A program made the position numbers and the translations under genes. The notes below the pieces were generated by a model. That model was not told the origin of the DNA, made no database searches, and saw only the letters and a list, made by a program, of their open reading frames with translations. Positions 16,899 through 25,024 of a stretch of 41,819 nt of DNA are shown piece after piece. Numbering within the stretch: the stretch's first letter is position 1; every line of letters begins with the position of its first letter. Source of the stretch: Candidatus Poseidonia sp. (GTDB taxonomy: Archaea > Thermoplasmatota > Poseidoniia > Poseidoniales > Poseidoniaceae); NCBI GenBank assembly GCA_030828165.1, contig JAURDA010000011.1, forward strand, positions 1-41,819, written 5' to 3'.

Positions 16899-17822
16899 TC
16901 ATGTGGATTGATGTCGATTCATCCAACGGCCTTGATCCAGCAAGGCGTTGGCATCGGGAAACACAACACCTCGACCTTCATCCACCTTGGAGAGGAAAAA
17001 CCGCCATTCCTCTTCCAACGGTTCTCGGTCATACGTTTCTACGGAAGGCGTTGACGAGCCGCCAAGGGTGGAAAAAGTTGACAGCGTGTTCGCCCCAAAA
17101 TCAAGAACTGCAGAACCCAACGAGCCCACAACGGTCACGGTTCGAACCTCGCTTTTACGCCCCCAGGCCACCTCCACTCGTCCACGCTTGCCCTCGTTTG
17201 GCGATTCAAATTCAATCCGGGCAGCGGTTTCTTCCACTTCGCAAGCAAGGGTCTGCAAGGAATTCAGCGGCTCGTCGAGCAACCAAGGAACGAGGTCAAG
17301 CCCGTGAACGGCAAGCGTGTCCAGCGGCGTGGCTTGAACGGGTTTTCCCCTGACGGTTTCCCGAGCATAACAGAGGGATTGAATCGCCCCAAAGTGACCG
17401 TCGTGCATCAATCGTTTGAGCCGTTGAATCCCGGGATGATGGCGAAGCAAATAGCCAACGACAACAACGGCATGTTCCGGCAACGAAGTCAGCACTTCAG
17501 CGGAAGCATCGTGGCGGTCGCTAAACGGTTTCTCCATCAACACCGGCAAGCCGGCGAAAAGAGCGAGGTCCAACAGGGCAAGGTGGGTGTCGGGTGGCGT
17601 CACCAAAGCGACGGCGTCGAGTTGTTCCTGGGCCAACATTTCTCCCATCTCGTGATGCACGGCATCGGCGTCAAGTTCGGCCGTTGCGGCCTTGTCGATA
17701 TCGCAAACCGCAAGGAACGATACCAACCCTTCCTCTCGCAGTGAACGAAGCGTTCGGAAATGATTTGCCCCCCAACGACCGCAGCCCACCAATCCAATTC
17801 GTTTTCCAACGACGGTGCGCAT
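16899..17822 (-). CDS. Gfo/Idh/MocA-family NAD(P)-dependent oxidoreductase
   Basis: Product of 307 residues. The N-terminal Rossmann fold carries GLVGCGRWGANH (residues 9-20), then ALVTPPDTH and VLMEKPF, the family's EKP motif. The C-terminal domain is the alpha/beta substrate domain, with HGLDLVPWLL holding a conserved His-Asp region. Members oxidise or reduce sugars and related polyols; the substrate cannot be read from the sequence. I start at the ATG at 17822, as the longer frame upstream is Arg/His-rich and unconserved. A LysE exporter lies 65 bases upstream. Confidence 0.9.
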   Translation of the reverse strand: MRTVVGKRIGLVGCGRWGANHFRTLRSLREEGLVSFLAVCDIDKAATAELDADAVHHEMGEMLAQEQLDAVALVTPPDTHLALLDLALFAGLPVLMEKPFSDRHDASAEVLTSLPEHAVVVVGYLLRHHPGIQRLKRLMHDGHFGAIQSLCYARETVRGKPVQATPLDTLAVHGLDLVPWLLDEPLNSLQTLACEVEETAARIEFESPNEGKRGRVEVAWGRKSEVRTVTVVGSLGSAVLDFGANTLSTFSTLGGSSTPSVETYDREPLEEEWRFFLSKVDEGRGVVFPDANALLDQGRWMNRHQST

Positions 17823-17887
17823 GATACGCTCACGGGGCCCCCTTTCATGAGCGTGATGCTCTTGCGGACACCCCTCGTCACGTCGCA

Positions 17888-18502
17888 TCAGAGGTGCGGA
17901 ACAGCCACGGCTGCTGCGAGGAGCAGCATCGTCACGCCGATGAACAGGTCGATGCGCTGCCACGATTGGGGATTGGTCAGCCACACAGAACACCGTTTTG
18001 CACCGTAGCCAAGGGAAAAGAAAAACACGAACGAGGCCGCGATGGCGCCGATGGTAAACGCCACCAGTGATGCGTCGTTGAAGGTCGTCGATGCCCCCCC
18101 CAACAACAGAAGCGTGTCGAGGTAAACATGCGGGTTGAGAAAAGTGAACCCAAGAGCCGCAAGAATGGTTGCTCCGAGGTCGGGGCTTGCCTCGTTGTCG
18201 AGAACCATGGCCGAGGGGTTGCGAGCCGAGAAGAGACGAAGCACGCCGTAACCGGCGATAAACGCAGCCGCGCCCAAGGCTAAGGGGCGTTCAATCCATG
18301 CAGCTTGCTGGAGCGCGGCTCCCACCCCGGCCACACCTGCGAGGATGAACAGCCCATCGCAGATGGAACAGGTGAGGCATACCGCAAAAACATGGGATTT
18401 TTGCAAGCCTTGTCGCAAGACAAAGACGTTCTGAGGGCCGATCGCAAGAATGAGGCCAAGACTAAGGCCAAATCCGGTCAGCACCGGCGAGAGGAGGTTC
18501 AC
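17888..18502 (-). CDS. LysE/ArgO-family amino acid exporter
   Basis: Six-span membrane protein of 204 residues. The diagnostic LGLILAIGPQNVFVLRQGL occurs at residues 15-33, followed by CSICDGLFILAGVAG and FTFLNPHVYLDTLLLLG; all match the basic amino acid exporter subgroup (LysE/ArgO). Family members export lysine or arginine. The GTG start is nine bases after the lipoprotein's stop, within TGAGGTGTCCTCGTG, so it is probably translationally coupled to that gene. Confidence 0.92.
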   Translation of the reverse strand: MNLLSPVLTGFGLSLGLILAIGPQNVFVLRQGLQKSHVFAVCLTCSICDGLFILAGVAGVGAALQQAAWIERPLALGAAAFIAGYGVLRLFSARNPSAMVLDNEASPDLGATILAALGFTFLNPHVYLDTLLLLGGASTTFNDASLVAFTIGAIAASFVFFFSLGYGAKRCSVWLTNPQSWQRIDLFIGVTMLLLAAAVAVPHL

Positions 18503-18507
18503 GAGGA

Positions 18508-18514
18508 CACCTCA
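18508..18514 (-). promoter_or_regulatory. Shine-Dalgarno fused to the lipoprotein stop codon
   Basis: TGAGGTG on the minus strand joins the beta-propeller lipoprotein stop to the ribosome-binding site of the LysE gene, whose GTG follows five bases later. Confidence 0.65.
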
Positions 18515-20854
18515 AGCATCGGTCTCTGACCTGTCCTCGCCGTCCGAGGACGAGCTTTCCTCTTCTCTTTCCGACTCACTCGAATCCGAAACAGCAACGT
18601 CTTCTTCGTAGAAATAATCGTTGTACGGCGAAGAATACTCGATGGTGAGGCGTGCGGTTTCGGTCATCGTTGTGAGGTTGGTCGCCGTGATGCCAGCAGC
18701 GGAAATCGCATAGACGAAGTCGCCCATGAAGATGGAACGGCGTATGTTTCGGTCGTCCCACCATCGGTTTTCACCGTCTTGGCTGTCGTACAGGGAGGAA
18801 TGATTGACCTCGCCGTAAACGTCCAAGGTTCCAGCGGTTTCGTTGACTTCAACCAGCACAAGTTTCGAGATGTACTGGTAGGACCAGTAATACCGTCCGT
18901 TCTCGTACCAATCGACGCTTCGATAGGTCGAGAGGGGAACCGCGAGCATGTTTTTTGGCCCCCAATATTGGAAGGCTTTGGACTCGTAGGTGGCTTCGGA
19001 CCAAGACCAGGACCATTCGTGTGCTCGGTCCCGACTGACGGGCGAGATGCGCAACGCAGCATCCTGTCCGGGCTGGGTTGGGTCGGACACGTCAAACAGA
19101 GAAATTTGGGTTCCCGACCAATCAAGGCCGGTACCGTCTTCGTTCGCGGGCGCAAGGCCGATGGTCAACAGATGGTCGCGAGAGAGCGGATGAATGTAGG
19201 TTGACACGCCCGGGACCTTGAGCTCACCGAGAATCACGGGTTGAGTCGGGTCGGCCACGTCGATAACCCAGAGTGGGTCAATTTGCTCGAAGGTCACGAT
19301 GTAGGCCCGATCGCCGTCGAAGCGTGCGCTCCAAATGCGCTCGCCGGGAGCGATGCCGTCAACACGCCCGGCCTCGACCAAGATTTGCTCGTCGGTCTCC
19401 ACGTCCACGGAGCGGACCATCGTCACCAGTTGGGATGACATCGGTTCTGGGTCGGCCATCCACCATCGGCCCCACTGGCCTGTGGTCGTCGCCACGCGCA
19501 GGACGCCTTCGTGTTCAGAGAGGGCAAATTGGTTCACAACGGTCCCGTTCACTCGCCCTGAACCCGTGTACAGGGTCGCATCCGGAGCGCTGATGTCGAA
19601 GGTGTGGAGGTTGGTCATTTCGTCCATGCCGTCGTTGTTCCAGAACCACCACCAATCGAAGGCGGACTCGGCCAACACCAAAACATCGGTTGAGGCGTAG
19701 ACTTGCGGGTAGTTGCCAACGATGTGGTCGACTTCGTAATCAAACGAAGACGAGGTCAGGTCGAGCGAGAAGATGCTGGAAATGCCGCGATTAAAGCCGT
19801 CTTGTGGTGCAACAAACTCCCGGCATGCGTTTTCACTCATCCCGTGGGTGGTGACCGTTCCGTAACTGTATTCGTAGACCTGGGGGATCAACTCCTCAAG
19901 CGTCAATTCAGCCAGCACCTCAGCGTTGGACTGCATGGTCTGCCAGGCCACTTTTTCTCGGATTTCCAAACGGAGCGGATCGTCGTAGTCGAGGTTCCAG
20001 TAACCGTTGGGCAAATCCAACCAGGATTGGAGGCCTTCGACGTTCATCCATGCGTGCGTGACGGTCCTCACCGTTCCGCTGACCTCTCGGGCCGTGATGT
20101 ATTGGCCTTCGATGTACAACTCCCGGTCAACCTCGGGTTGGCTGCGATTGGTGATGTCGAGGACCGTGAATTTCGTCAGACTGTTGGTTCGCCAGTTGCC
20201 GTAGGTCTCGTCCCAACCCATGGCGTCCACCACGGGGTGCGAACGGGAAATGCTCCACGGGTTCACGTTTGAAATCACCACCAACCGGTCACCGTCAAGC
20301 ATCATAGCAACGGGCGTTCCCGAAAGTGATAGCGATGATTTCGCTTCGAGGTCGCCGAATTCGGGCACGCCAAAGATGTGGAGGTTCTTTCCTTGGAGAT
20401 AGTAAATGTGGAACCCGTCGGTCTTCAGGAAATCAGCTTCATCCACGCCCGCTTCCTGATTGTTGGTCCCCGAGAAATCCTCCCCTTCGACACGGTTGGG
20501 CGTGGAGCGAGGTTGGCTGCTTGGAGCACCGGTTGCGGATGCGTCGCCGTCCATGGCAAACTCAACATCGTCTTCCGCCCACATGCCGCCGCCGCCGTAG
20601 TAGTACTGTTCAGCCACGGCTTGGAGCAACATCACGCGATACTCCTCCTCGATGGAACGTTTCAATTCCCGCTCAAGATCCTCACAGTCGTCGTAAGCGT
20701 ACAATTGCGGACTCGTGACGGTGCGGAACGCCGTGGTTGACCAATCCTCCGGAAGTTCGACATCGGGGACTTCTACCTCTCCCTCGTAGGACAAACATCC
20801 CGACATCAGCATGGTCAAGATCAAGCCAAGTGCGACGGCCTGTTTTCGGTTCAT
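18512..20854 (-). CDS. Secreted beta-propeller domain lipoprotein
   Basis: Product of 780 residues. A lipoprotein signal (LILTMLMSGC, lipid-modified Cys20) is followed by a Tyr/Asp-rich stretch and the signature NNQEAGVDEADFLKTDG (about 130-147) of the archaeal/bacterial beta-propeller domain family (PF09826 type). Repeated blades then run to the end, with an acidic Ser/Glu tail of about 30 residues. It should sit outside the membrane; the ligand is unknown. I start at the ATG at 20854, since the upstream extension has no signal-like features and would cross the TATA-like promoter. LysE follows directly, and a membrane-bound wHTH regulator lies upstream in the same direction. Confidence 0.9.
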   Translation of the reverse strand: MNRKQAVALGLILTMLMSGCLSYEGEVEVPDVELPEDWSTTAFRTVTSPQLYAYDDCEDLERELKRSIEEEYRVMLLQAVAEQYYYGGGGMWAEDDVEFAMDGDASATGAPSSQPRSTPNRVEGEDFSGTNNQEAGVDEADFLKTDGFHIYYLQGKNLHIFGVPEFGDLEAKSSLSLSGTPVAMMLDGDRLVVISNVNPWSISRSHPVVDAMGWDETYGNWRTNSLTKFTVLDITNRSQPEVDRELYIEGQYITAREVSGTVRTVTHAWMNVEGLQSWLDLPNGYWNLDYDDPLRLEIREKVAWQTMQSNAEVLAELTLEELIPQVYEYSYGTVTTHGMSENACREFVAPQDGFNRGISSIFSLDLTSSSFDYEVDHIVGNYPQVYASTDVLVLAESAFDWWWFWNNDGMDEMTNLHTFDISAPDATLYTGSGRVNGTVVNQFALSEHEGVLRVATTTGQWGRWWMADPEPMSSQLVTMVRSVDVETDEQILVEAGRVDGIAPGERIWSARFDGDRAYIVTFEQIDPLWVIDVADPTQPVILGELKVPGVSTYIHPLSRDHLLTIGLAPANEDGTGLDWSGTQISLFDVSDPTQPGQDAALRISPVSRDRAHEWSWSWSEATYESKAFQYWGPKNMLAVPLSTYRSVDWYENGRYYWSYQYISKLVLVEVNETAGTLDVYGEVNHSSLYDSQDGENRWWDDRNIRRSIFMGDFVYAISAAGITATNLTTMTETARLTIEYSSPYNDYFYEEDVAVSDSSESEREEESSSSDGEDRSETDA

Positions 20855-20876
20855 GAACAAGACTCGACACCTGCTT

Positions 20877-20885
20877 GATATTAAC
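20877..20885 (-). promoter_or_regulatory. TATA-like element for the beta-propeller lipoprotein
   Basis: On the minus strand the 55-base gap before the lipoprotein gene contains GTTAATATC about 23-31 bases before its ATG. That spacing suits an archaeal TATA box with a very short or absent leader. Confidence 0.5.
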
Positions 20886-20909
20886 GAGTTGGTAAATTGA
20901 TTGGACACT

Positions 20910-21752
20910 TTACAGTGTTTTTTGCAAGGAACGGCTCGCCTGCAAGCGCTCTGAACCGTTCTTGGAAACACGCCATGCCTTGCGCTCGTTGCCGGTTGCC
21001 CGTTCAATCAGTTCGTTGGCTTTGAGATCGTTGAGGTGGTGGCTCAGAAGTTGGCGCGAGATGTCAAGACGCTCCCGCAACTCCTTCGTCGTCGTCCCGG
21101 CTTGGCCTTTTTCGGCGAGAACCTCGAGCACCGCAAGCCGGGTTCCCGTAAGCGGGTTTTGAAAGCGCTTCCGCTCGTGCTTGGGTACGGAGGAAGACGC
21201 GTACCTTCGGTTTTTTCCGGATTTCCAAGAGAAAATTTTCCCCTCCCGTTCAAGATTGTTGGTGTGGTATGCAGTGACACCGTTCGCAAGGCCGAGGCCG
21301 TCTCGCAAAGCCGAAAAATGGATACCAGCATTGGCTTCGATGTAACCGAGGATTCGTCCTTTGGTCAGGTCATCTTCTCGGTGACGGCTCTTTGTCGCCA
21401 GCATGGGTGCAACCAGAGCGACCAAAACCACCACCCGGATGAATTCAAACACCAAACCGGAAAGCATCACCAGCCCCATGCCCAGCAGCCCACCCGTGAG
21501 GAAGGGGTTGGTCGCCGCTTCCCCTGCGGGCGCATCAAGAACGGGGGCCTCATCGGCAGCAACCGGAGACTCAGCCTTATTGTTGGCGTCTGCCGATTCT
21601 TCCTCGGCCGAGGCTGGTTCAAAGGCGGCGTTGTCTTCGGGCTCGGCCTGCTCGGCAAAGGGTGAACCTTCGAAGTTCGGGTTGAGGCTGCCGTACACGG
21701 CAGAGAGCAGGCAGGTCAAGAGGAGGATTCGGACCGCCCACACCCCTCGCAT
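20910..21752 (-). CDS. Membrane-anchored two-wHTH transcription regulator
   Basis: Product of 280 residues. A signal-like N-terminal helix (residues 1-22) is followed by an acidic Ala/Glu-rich region of about 60 residues and a strong membrane span (about 88-119). Two winged-helix domains then lie in the cytoplasm: the first about 126-190 (ILGYIEANAGIHFSALR..., YHTNNLEREGKI), the second about 203-268 (LEVLAEKGQAGTTTKEL, SRQLLSHHLNDLKANELIE). This is a one-component transmembrane regulator layout seen widely in euryarchaea. It may respond to an outside signal and act on nearby genes, such as the downstream lipoprotein; that is inference. Confidence 0.85.
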   Translation of the reverse strand: MRGVWAVRILLLTCLLSAVYGSLNPNFEGSPFAEQAEPEDNAAFEPASAEEESADANNKAESPVAADEAPVLDAPAGEAATNPFLTGGLLGMGLVMLSGLVFEFIRVVVLVALVAPMLATKSRHREDDLTKGRILGYIEANAGIHFSALRDGLGLANGVTAYHTNNLEREGKIFSWKSGKNRRYASSSVPKHERKRFQNPLTGTRLAVLEVLAEKGQAGTTTKELRERLDISRQLLSHHLNDLKANELIERATGNERKAWRVSKNGSERLQASRSLQKTL

Positions 21753-21806
21753 GTTGCCAGCACGGCGGTTAGGAATATCAGGGCCTTGGTAAAATGCTTT
21801 GACGAA

Positions 21807-22475
21807 TCAAAGCGGGAGCATGCCTTGCGTCGCCGCATAGCCAAGCCCCGAGAGCGCAGCCACCACGAGCAAGAGGAGGAAACGGCGCTTTCCTTTCTTC
21901 TTCGGCTCCGCTGGTTCGGGAGCGGCAACGACGAGGGCGGGTAAGGCGTCCAAGGGAGGGAGTTGCCCTGGAAGGGGTAGGGGCAAGGGAAGCGGAGCGC
22001 TCATCGGCCCTTCATCAGCCTCAATTTGAACGCGGTCGGGATACAATTCATCCAAGTCTTCGAGGCCGGGCGCGGTGGGGATTGGGCCAAGAATCGTCGC
22101 CCACGCCGCTTCAAGCGCTTCGCTCGAAATTGGTTTTTGCAGCCAAGTCACGGCTCCGGCCGAATAGGCAGCATCCCTTGCGACATCGGCCATGCGAGCG
22201 GGGGCAACGAACACAATGCGGCTTTCACCGCCGTGTTCTCGCATTTCCAATGCAGCGAGGTGGCCGTCCAAGGAAGGGATGTCGAGGGACAAGACCACGA
22301 GTTCGGGGTCCAATCGGATGTATTCATCAACGGCTTTGTCGCCGTCTTCGCATTGTTCAACGACGAAATTTCGTGTCTTGAACAGGTTTGCAAGACGCAT
22401 GCTCGACATGGGGTTATTGTCGACGATGAGCACGGTAGGTGCTGTTTGGTCGTCCACCTCCGTGACCAATCCCAT
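21807..22475 (-). CDS. Tail-anchored response-regulator receiver protein
   Basis: Product of 222 residues. A CheY-like receiver domain occupies about 12-125, with phosphoacceptor Asp65 in LSLDIPSLDG and Lys114 in WLQKPIS. The acidic pair is Asp19-Asn20 rather than Asp-Asp, and the conserved Thr/Ser after strand 4 is Ala91 (VFVAPAR), so the phosphorylation switch may be altered. A Glu/Pro-rich linker with LPLPLPLPG leads to a C-terminal membrane helix (about 198-217) preceded by KKKGKRR. There is no output domain. The ATG at 22475 is preferred to a TTG four codons upstream. No histidine kinase is in view. Confidence 0.85.
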   Translation of the reverse strand: MGLVTEVDDQTAPTVLIVDNNPMSSMRLANLFKTRNFVVEQCEDGDKAVDEYIRLDPELVVLSLDIPSLDGHLAALEMREHGGESRIVFVAPARMADVARDAAYSAGAVTWLQKPISSEALEAAWATILGPIPTAPGLEDLDELYPDRVQIEADEGPMSAPLPLPLPLPGQLPPLDALPALVVAAPEPAEPKKKGKRRFLLLLVVAALSGLGYAATQGMLPL

Positions 22476-22519
22476 GCCTATCAACAACCCGCAACGGGTG
22501 CTGGCTCATCAATCAACCG

Positions 22520-22942
22520 CTATTCTTCCTCGCCAGATGCAGGAGTTGAGAGATCTTCCACCGGCCCGTCCCGTGGTTGTGCGAAGGTTTCTCGCACCAC
22601 ATCACTTTGCGCTTGCTCCTCTTGCCGCTTGCGATGGACATCCGGTGCTTTGGTGAACTGCATCTGGAGTTCGCTGATGATCGCCCGGAGCATCTGTGTC
22701 TCCCGGTCGCTCAAGTTCCCTTGCGTCTTCTTTTGGAACATTCTCAACACCTCGATGCCCTCTTTGGCCTCGAGAAGATTGTAATGAAACGCGCCCTCGT
22801 GGTCGGGCACGTAGCCCATGTGCAACATCGTGGACCTCTGGAGCATTTGAACCACTTGAAAGAAGCGGGCGGCGTCTTCGTCTGCGAACATATCGGCCAT
22901 GATTTGTGGAGCACGCCGAGGTTCTTTTGCCCTGCGCCTCAT
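22520..22942 (-). CDS. DUF1844-like helical protein
   Basis: Product of 140 residues. The central region (about 27-95) matches the DUF1844 pattern: HMGYVPD, then LLEAKEGIEVLRMFQKKTQGNLSD with its KTxGNL core, and a final helix ISELQMQF. The N-terminus is Arg-rich and the C-terminus Glu/Ser-rich and probably disordered. Function is unknown. Its ATG overlaps the ftsY stop by four bases (ATGA), so it belongs to the pfdA-ftsY operon. Confidence 0.8.
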   Translation of the reverse strand: MRRRAKEPRRAPQIMADMFADEDAARFFQVVQMLQRSTMLHMGYVPDHEGAFHYNLLEAKEGIEVLRMFQKKTQGNLSDRETQMLRAIISELQMQFTKAPDVHRKRQEEQAQSDVVRETFAQPRDGPVEDLSTPASGEEE

Positions 22943-24330
22943 TCAAACAACTGGTCGAGCAACCAATTGGGTTGGAACTGAAGCAGGTCCCCGTATTCCT
23001 GCCCGATACCGGCAAACACGATCGGGCGACCGGTCGCAAACGCAATCGAGAGTCCCGCGCCCCCTTTGGCATCGGTGTCCATCTTCGTCAAAACGGCGCC
23101 GTCAAAGCGCATGATCTCTTGAAACATCCTTGCCTGTTCCACGGCATCGTTGCCCGCCAATGAATCGCCAACGAACAAGGTGAGGTGGGGATTCGTAACC
23201 TTGCGAACCTTGTTCAATTCGTTCATGAGGTTGGTCTTGTTTTGCATGCGTCCTGCCGTGTCAACAAGCACCACGTCAATGTTTTTCGCTTTTGCAGATT
23301 CAATAGCGTCCCGTGCAATGGCTGCCGAGTCGCCCCCTCGTTGGCTGGAAATGCAGCGAATGCCGAGGCGTTCGCAATGCGATTCAAGTTGTTGAATGGC
23401 CCCTGCACGAAACGTGTCTCCGGCGGCAGCGATGACGGAATGACCGTTGTTGAGCAATCGATGGGCAATCTTCGCCGCCGTGGTTGTTTTTCCCGTGCCG
23501 TTGACGCCAACGAGCATGATCACAACCGGTACATCGCCGCTGTCGATGAAACCTTGAACGGTGGCGTCAAAATCCCAATAGCCTGCATCAAGTAAACCGT
23601 GGAGGGCTCGCTTGAGGGCAGCTTCAAGGACCTTGGAGAGCTCTGCACCTTTCCGGAGTCGGGCGCCCACGAGCGCTGTGCGAAGACTGTCGATAATGGC
23701 GCTCGTAGCGTGCTGGGAAATATCGGATTCAAGCAACACCCACTCAAGTTCTTCGAGCAGGTTGTCCAAGGCTTCACCGGCCTTGATGATGCGCCCGCCA
23801 TCGGCGACGACGCCTCCGCCAAGGTCCACGGCGATGTTTGACCCGACTTCCGTTTCGATGGTCGTGGTTTGGGTAGCGCCCCGAGGCGCTTGTTGCACCT
23901 CGACCAACTGCCTGCCGGTGGTGGTCCGCATCATGGCGAGGTCGACCCGCGAGCCTTCGGGCCTGGCCATTTCAACCGCACCGCGCTTCTTCATGGCATT
24001 GGCCGCTTTCGCAATTTTCCGTTCACGGTCCCGTTGCTCTCGCTCCAGACGTTTTCGCTCCTTTTTGGACAGATGAAGCGGAACGGTCGGTTCATCGTCG
24101 TCCCACGTATCCCAGTCGTCATCTGATTCGATAGGGGTCGGGTCCGCAGGCTCTGGTGATTCCACCTCGGCATCAAGGTCTTCCCAATCCTCTGTTGGCA
24201 AGGATACCTGCTCCTCGGAATCAAGGTAGGCTTTGGCCTCCTCAGAATCGGCTTTCACCGAAAGGGCCTCGCCATCGGTTTCGTCTGCAACTTCATGGAT
24301 GCGTTTTCGAAACCGGTCAAACAATCCCAT
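22939..24330 (-). CDS. ftsY: Signal recognition particle receptor FtsY
   Basis: GTPase of 463 residues that docks SRP-ribosome complexes at the membrane. The first about 115 residues are acidic then basic (the charged A-like region, with a KKERKRLEREQRDRERK helix). An unusual stretch, about 135-185 (Thr/Gly/Val-rich), precedes the N domain. G-domain motifs are GVNGTGKTTT (275-284), DTFRAGA, DTAGR (357-361) and TKMD (415-418), ending in the SRP GTPase GIGQEYGDLLQF. GGGGAG, partly made from the pfdA stop codon, lies before its ATG. The pfdA-ftsY order is common in archaea. Confidence 0.97.
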   Translation of the reverse strand: MGLFDRFRKRIHEVADETDGEALSVKADSEEAKAYLDSEEQVSLPTEDWEDLDAEVESPEPADPTPIESDDDWDTWDDDEPTVPLHLSKKERKRLEREQRDRERKIAKAANAMKKRGAVEMARPEGSRVDLAMMRTTTGRQLVEVQQAPRGATQTTTIETEVGSNIAVDLGGGVVADGGRIIKAGEALDNLLEELEWVLLESDISQHATSAIIDSLRTALVGARLRKGAELSKVLEAALKRALHGLLDAGYWDFDATVQGFIDSGDVPVVIMLVGVNGTGKTTTAAKIAHRLLNNGHSVIAAAGDTFRAGAIQQLESHCERLGIRCISSQRGGDSAAIARDAIESAKAKNIDVVLVDTAGRMQNKTNLMNELNKVRKVTNPHLTLFVGDSLAGNDAVEQARMFQEIMRFDGAVLTKMDTDAKGGAGLSIAFATGRPIVFAGIGQEYGDLLQFQPNWLLDQLFE

Positions 24331-24334
24331 GAAA

Positions 24335-24343
24335 CTCCCCTCA
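24335..24343 (-). promoter_or_regulatory. Shine-Dalgarno fused to the pfdA stop codon
   Basis: TGAGGGGAG on the minus strand: TGA ends pfdA and GGGGAG is the ribosome-binding site of ftsY, four bases before its ATG. Confidence 0.7.
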
Positions 24344-24907
24344 GTCGTCCAGTGTCAAGTCGTTGCCAAACATCCCGCGTTTGCGGGAACGGCGAGAAGG
24401 TGCGGATGACGTTGCCTCGTCCTCCCCCGGCTCAGAAGTTTCGGCCTCCACGGTGGGCGGAGCGGTCGATGGAGCCGGCTGTTTCATCTGCTCGGCCAAA
24501 GCGTTGAACGACGTGGCTGCTTTGGCCAGCGAGGCTTCGGTTTGGTCGGCTTGCACTTTGAGTTCGTCCCGAAGGTGTTGGATGTCGCTTTTCCGCTCGG
24601 CCGTCAGTGCTCGTGCGTCGCTCCAAGGCCGTTCGCCAAAGATCCCCGACCCAAGGTCAACCAAGGCAACGCCTTCTTCGGCGCCAGCATGACGGTAAGG
24701 CAGACTTACTCCCGAACCGATGGGAAGGTGTGTGGAGATGGTTTTGCCGTTTTCGTGGCCGAGCAGGGCGCCGAGGACGGCGTCCGTAACGACGTGTTCA
24801 GCGAGCACGGTATCGACCTGTTCGATTCGCAGGTTGATCTCGTCCATCCGCTTGCGCAACGCCTCGACTTCTTGCGCCAAGCGTTGAAGTTGGGCACGGT
24901 CAACCAT
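24341..24907 (-). CDS. pfdA: Prefoldin alpha subunit
   Basis: Product of 188 residues. An N-terminal coiled-coil helix (1-45), a beta-hairpin region (about 60-95: ISTHLPIGSGVSLPYR, VALVDLGSGIFGER) and a second coiled-coil helix (about 97-145) form the prefoldin alpha fold. Prefoldin hexamers pass unfolded proteins to the chaperonin. The C-terminal about 45 residues are a Pro/Ser/Glu-rich extension beyond the usual 140-150. GAGGG lies upstream of the ATG. L20a lies upstream and ftsY downstream, which supports the call. A chaperonin gene is also in the window, at 10.5-12.1 kb. Confidence 0.9.
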   Translation of the reverse strand: MVDRAQLQRLAQEVEALRKRMDEINLRIEQVDTVLAEHVVTDAVLGALLGHENGKTISTHLPIGSGVSLPYRHAGAEEGVALVDLGSGIFGERPWSDARALTAERKSDIQHLRDELKVQADQTEASLAKAATSFNALAEQMKQPAPSTAPPTVEAETSEPGEDEATSSAPSRRSRKRGMFGNDLTLDD

Positions 24908-24991
24908 GGGACTCGTCCCTCGGAGTGGCTTGGGGTTGAAGAAGCCCCCGTTAAGAGATGGTGGGGCAACGGTTCTGCGGTTGAAGTGGAC

Positions 24992-24998
24992 TTATTTA
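24992..24998 (+). promoter_or_regulatory. TATA-like box upstream of the wHTH relic
   Basis: TTATTTA in otherwise G/C-rich sequence ends 27 bases before the ATG at 25025. This is the spacing expected for a leaderless archaeal transcript reading into the wHTH relic. Confidence 0.45.
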
Positions 24999-25024
24999 GG
25001 ACCAAATTGTGGTGAGCGTCGGCG

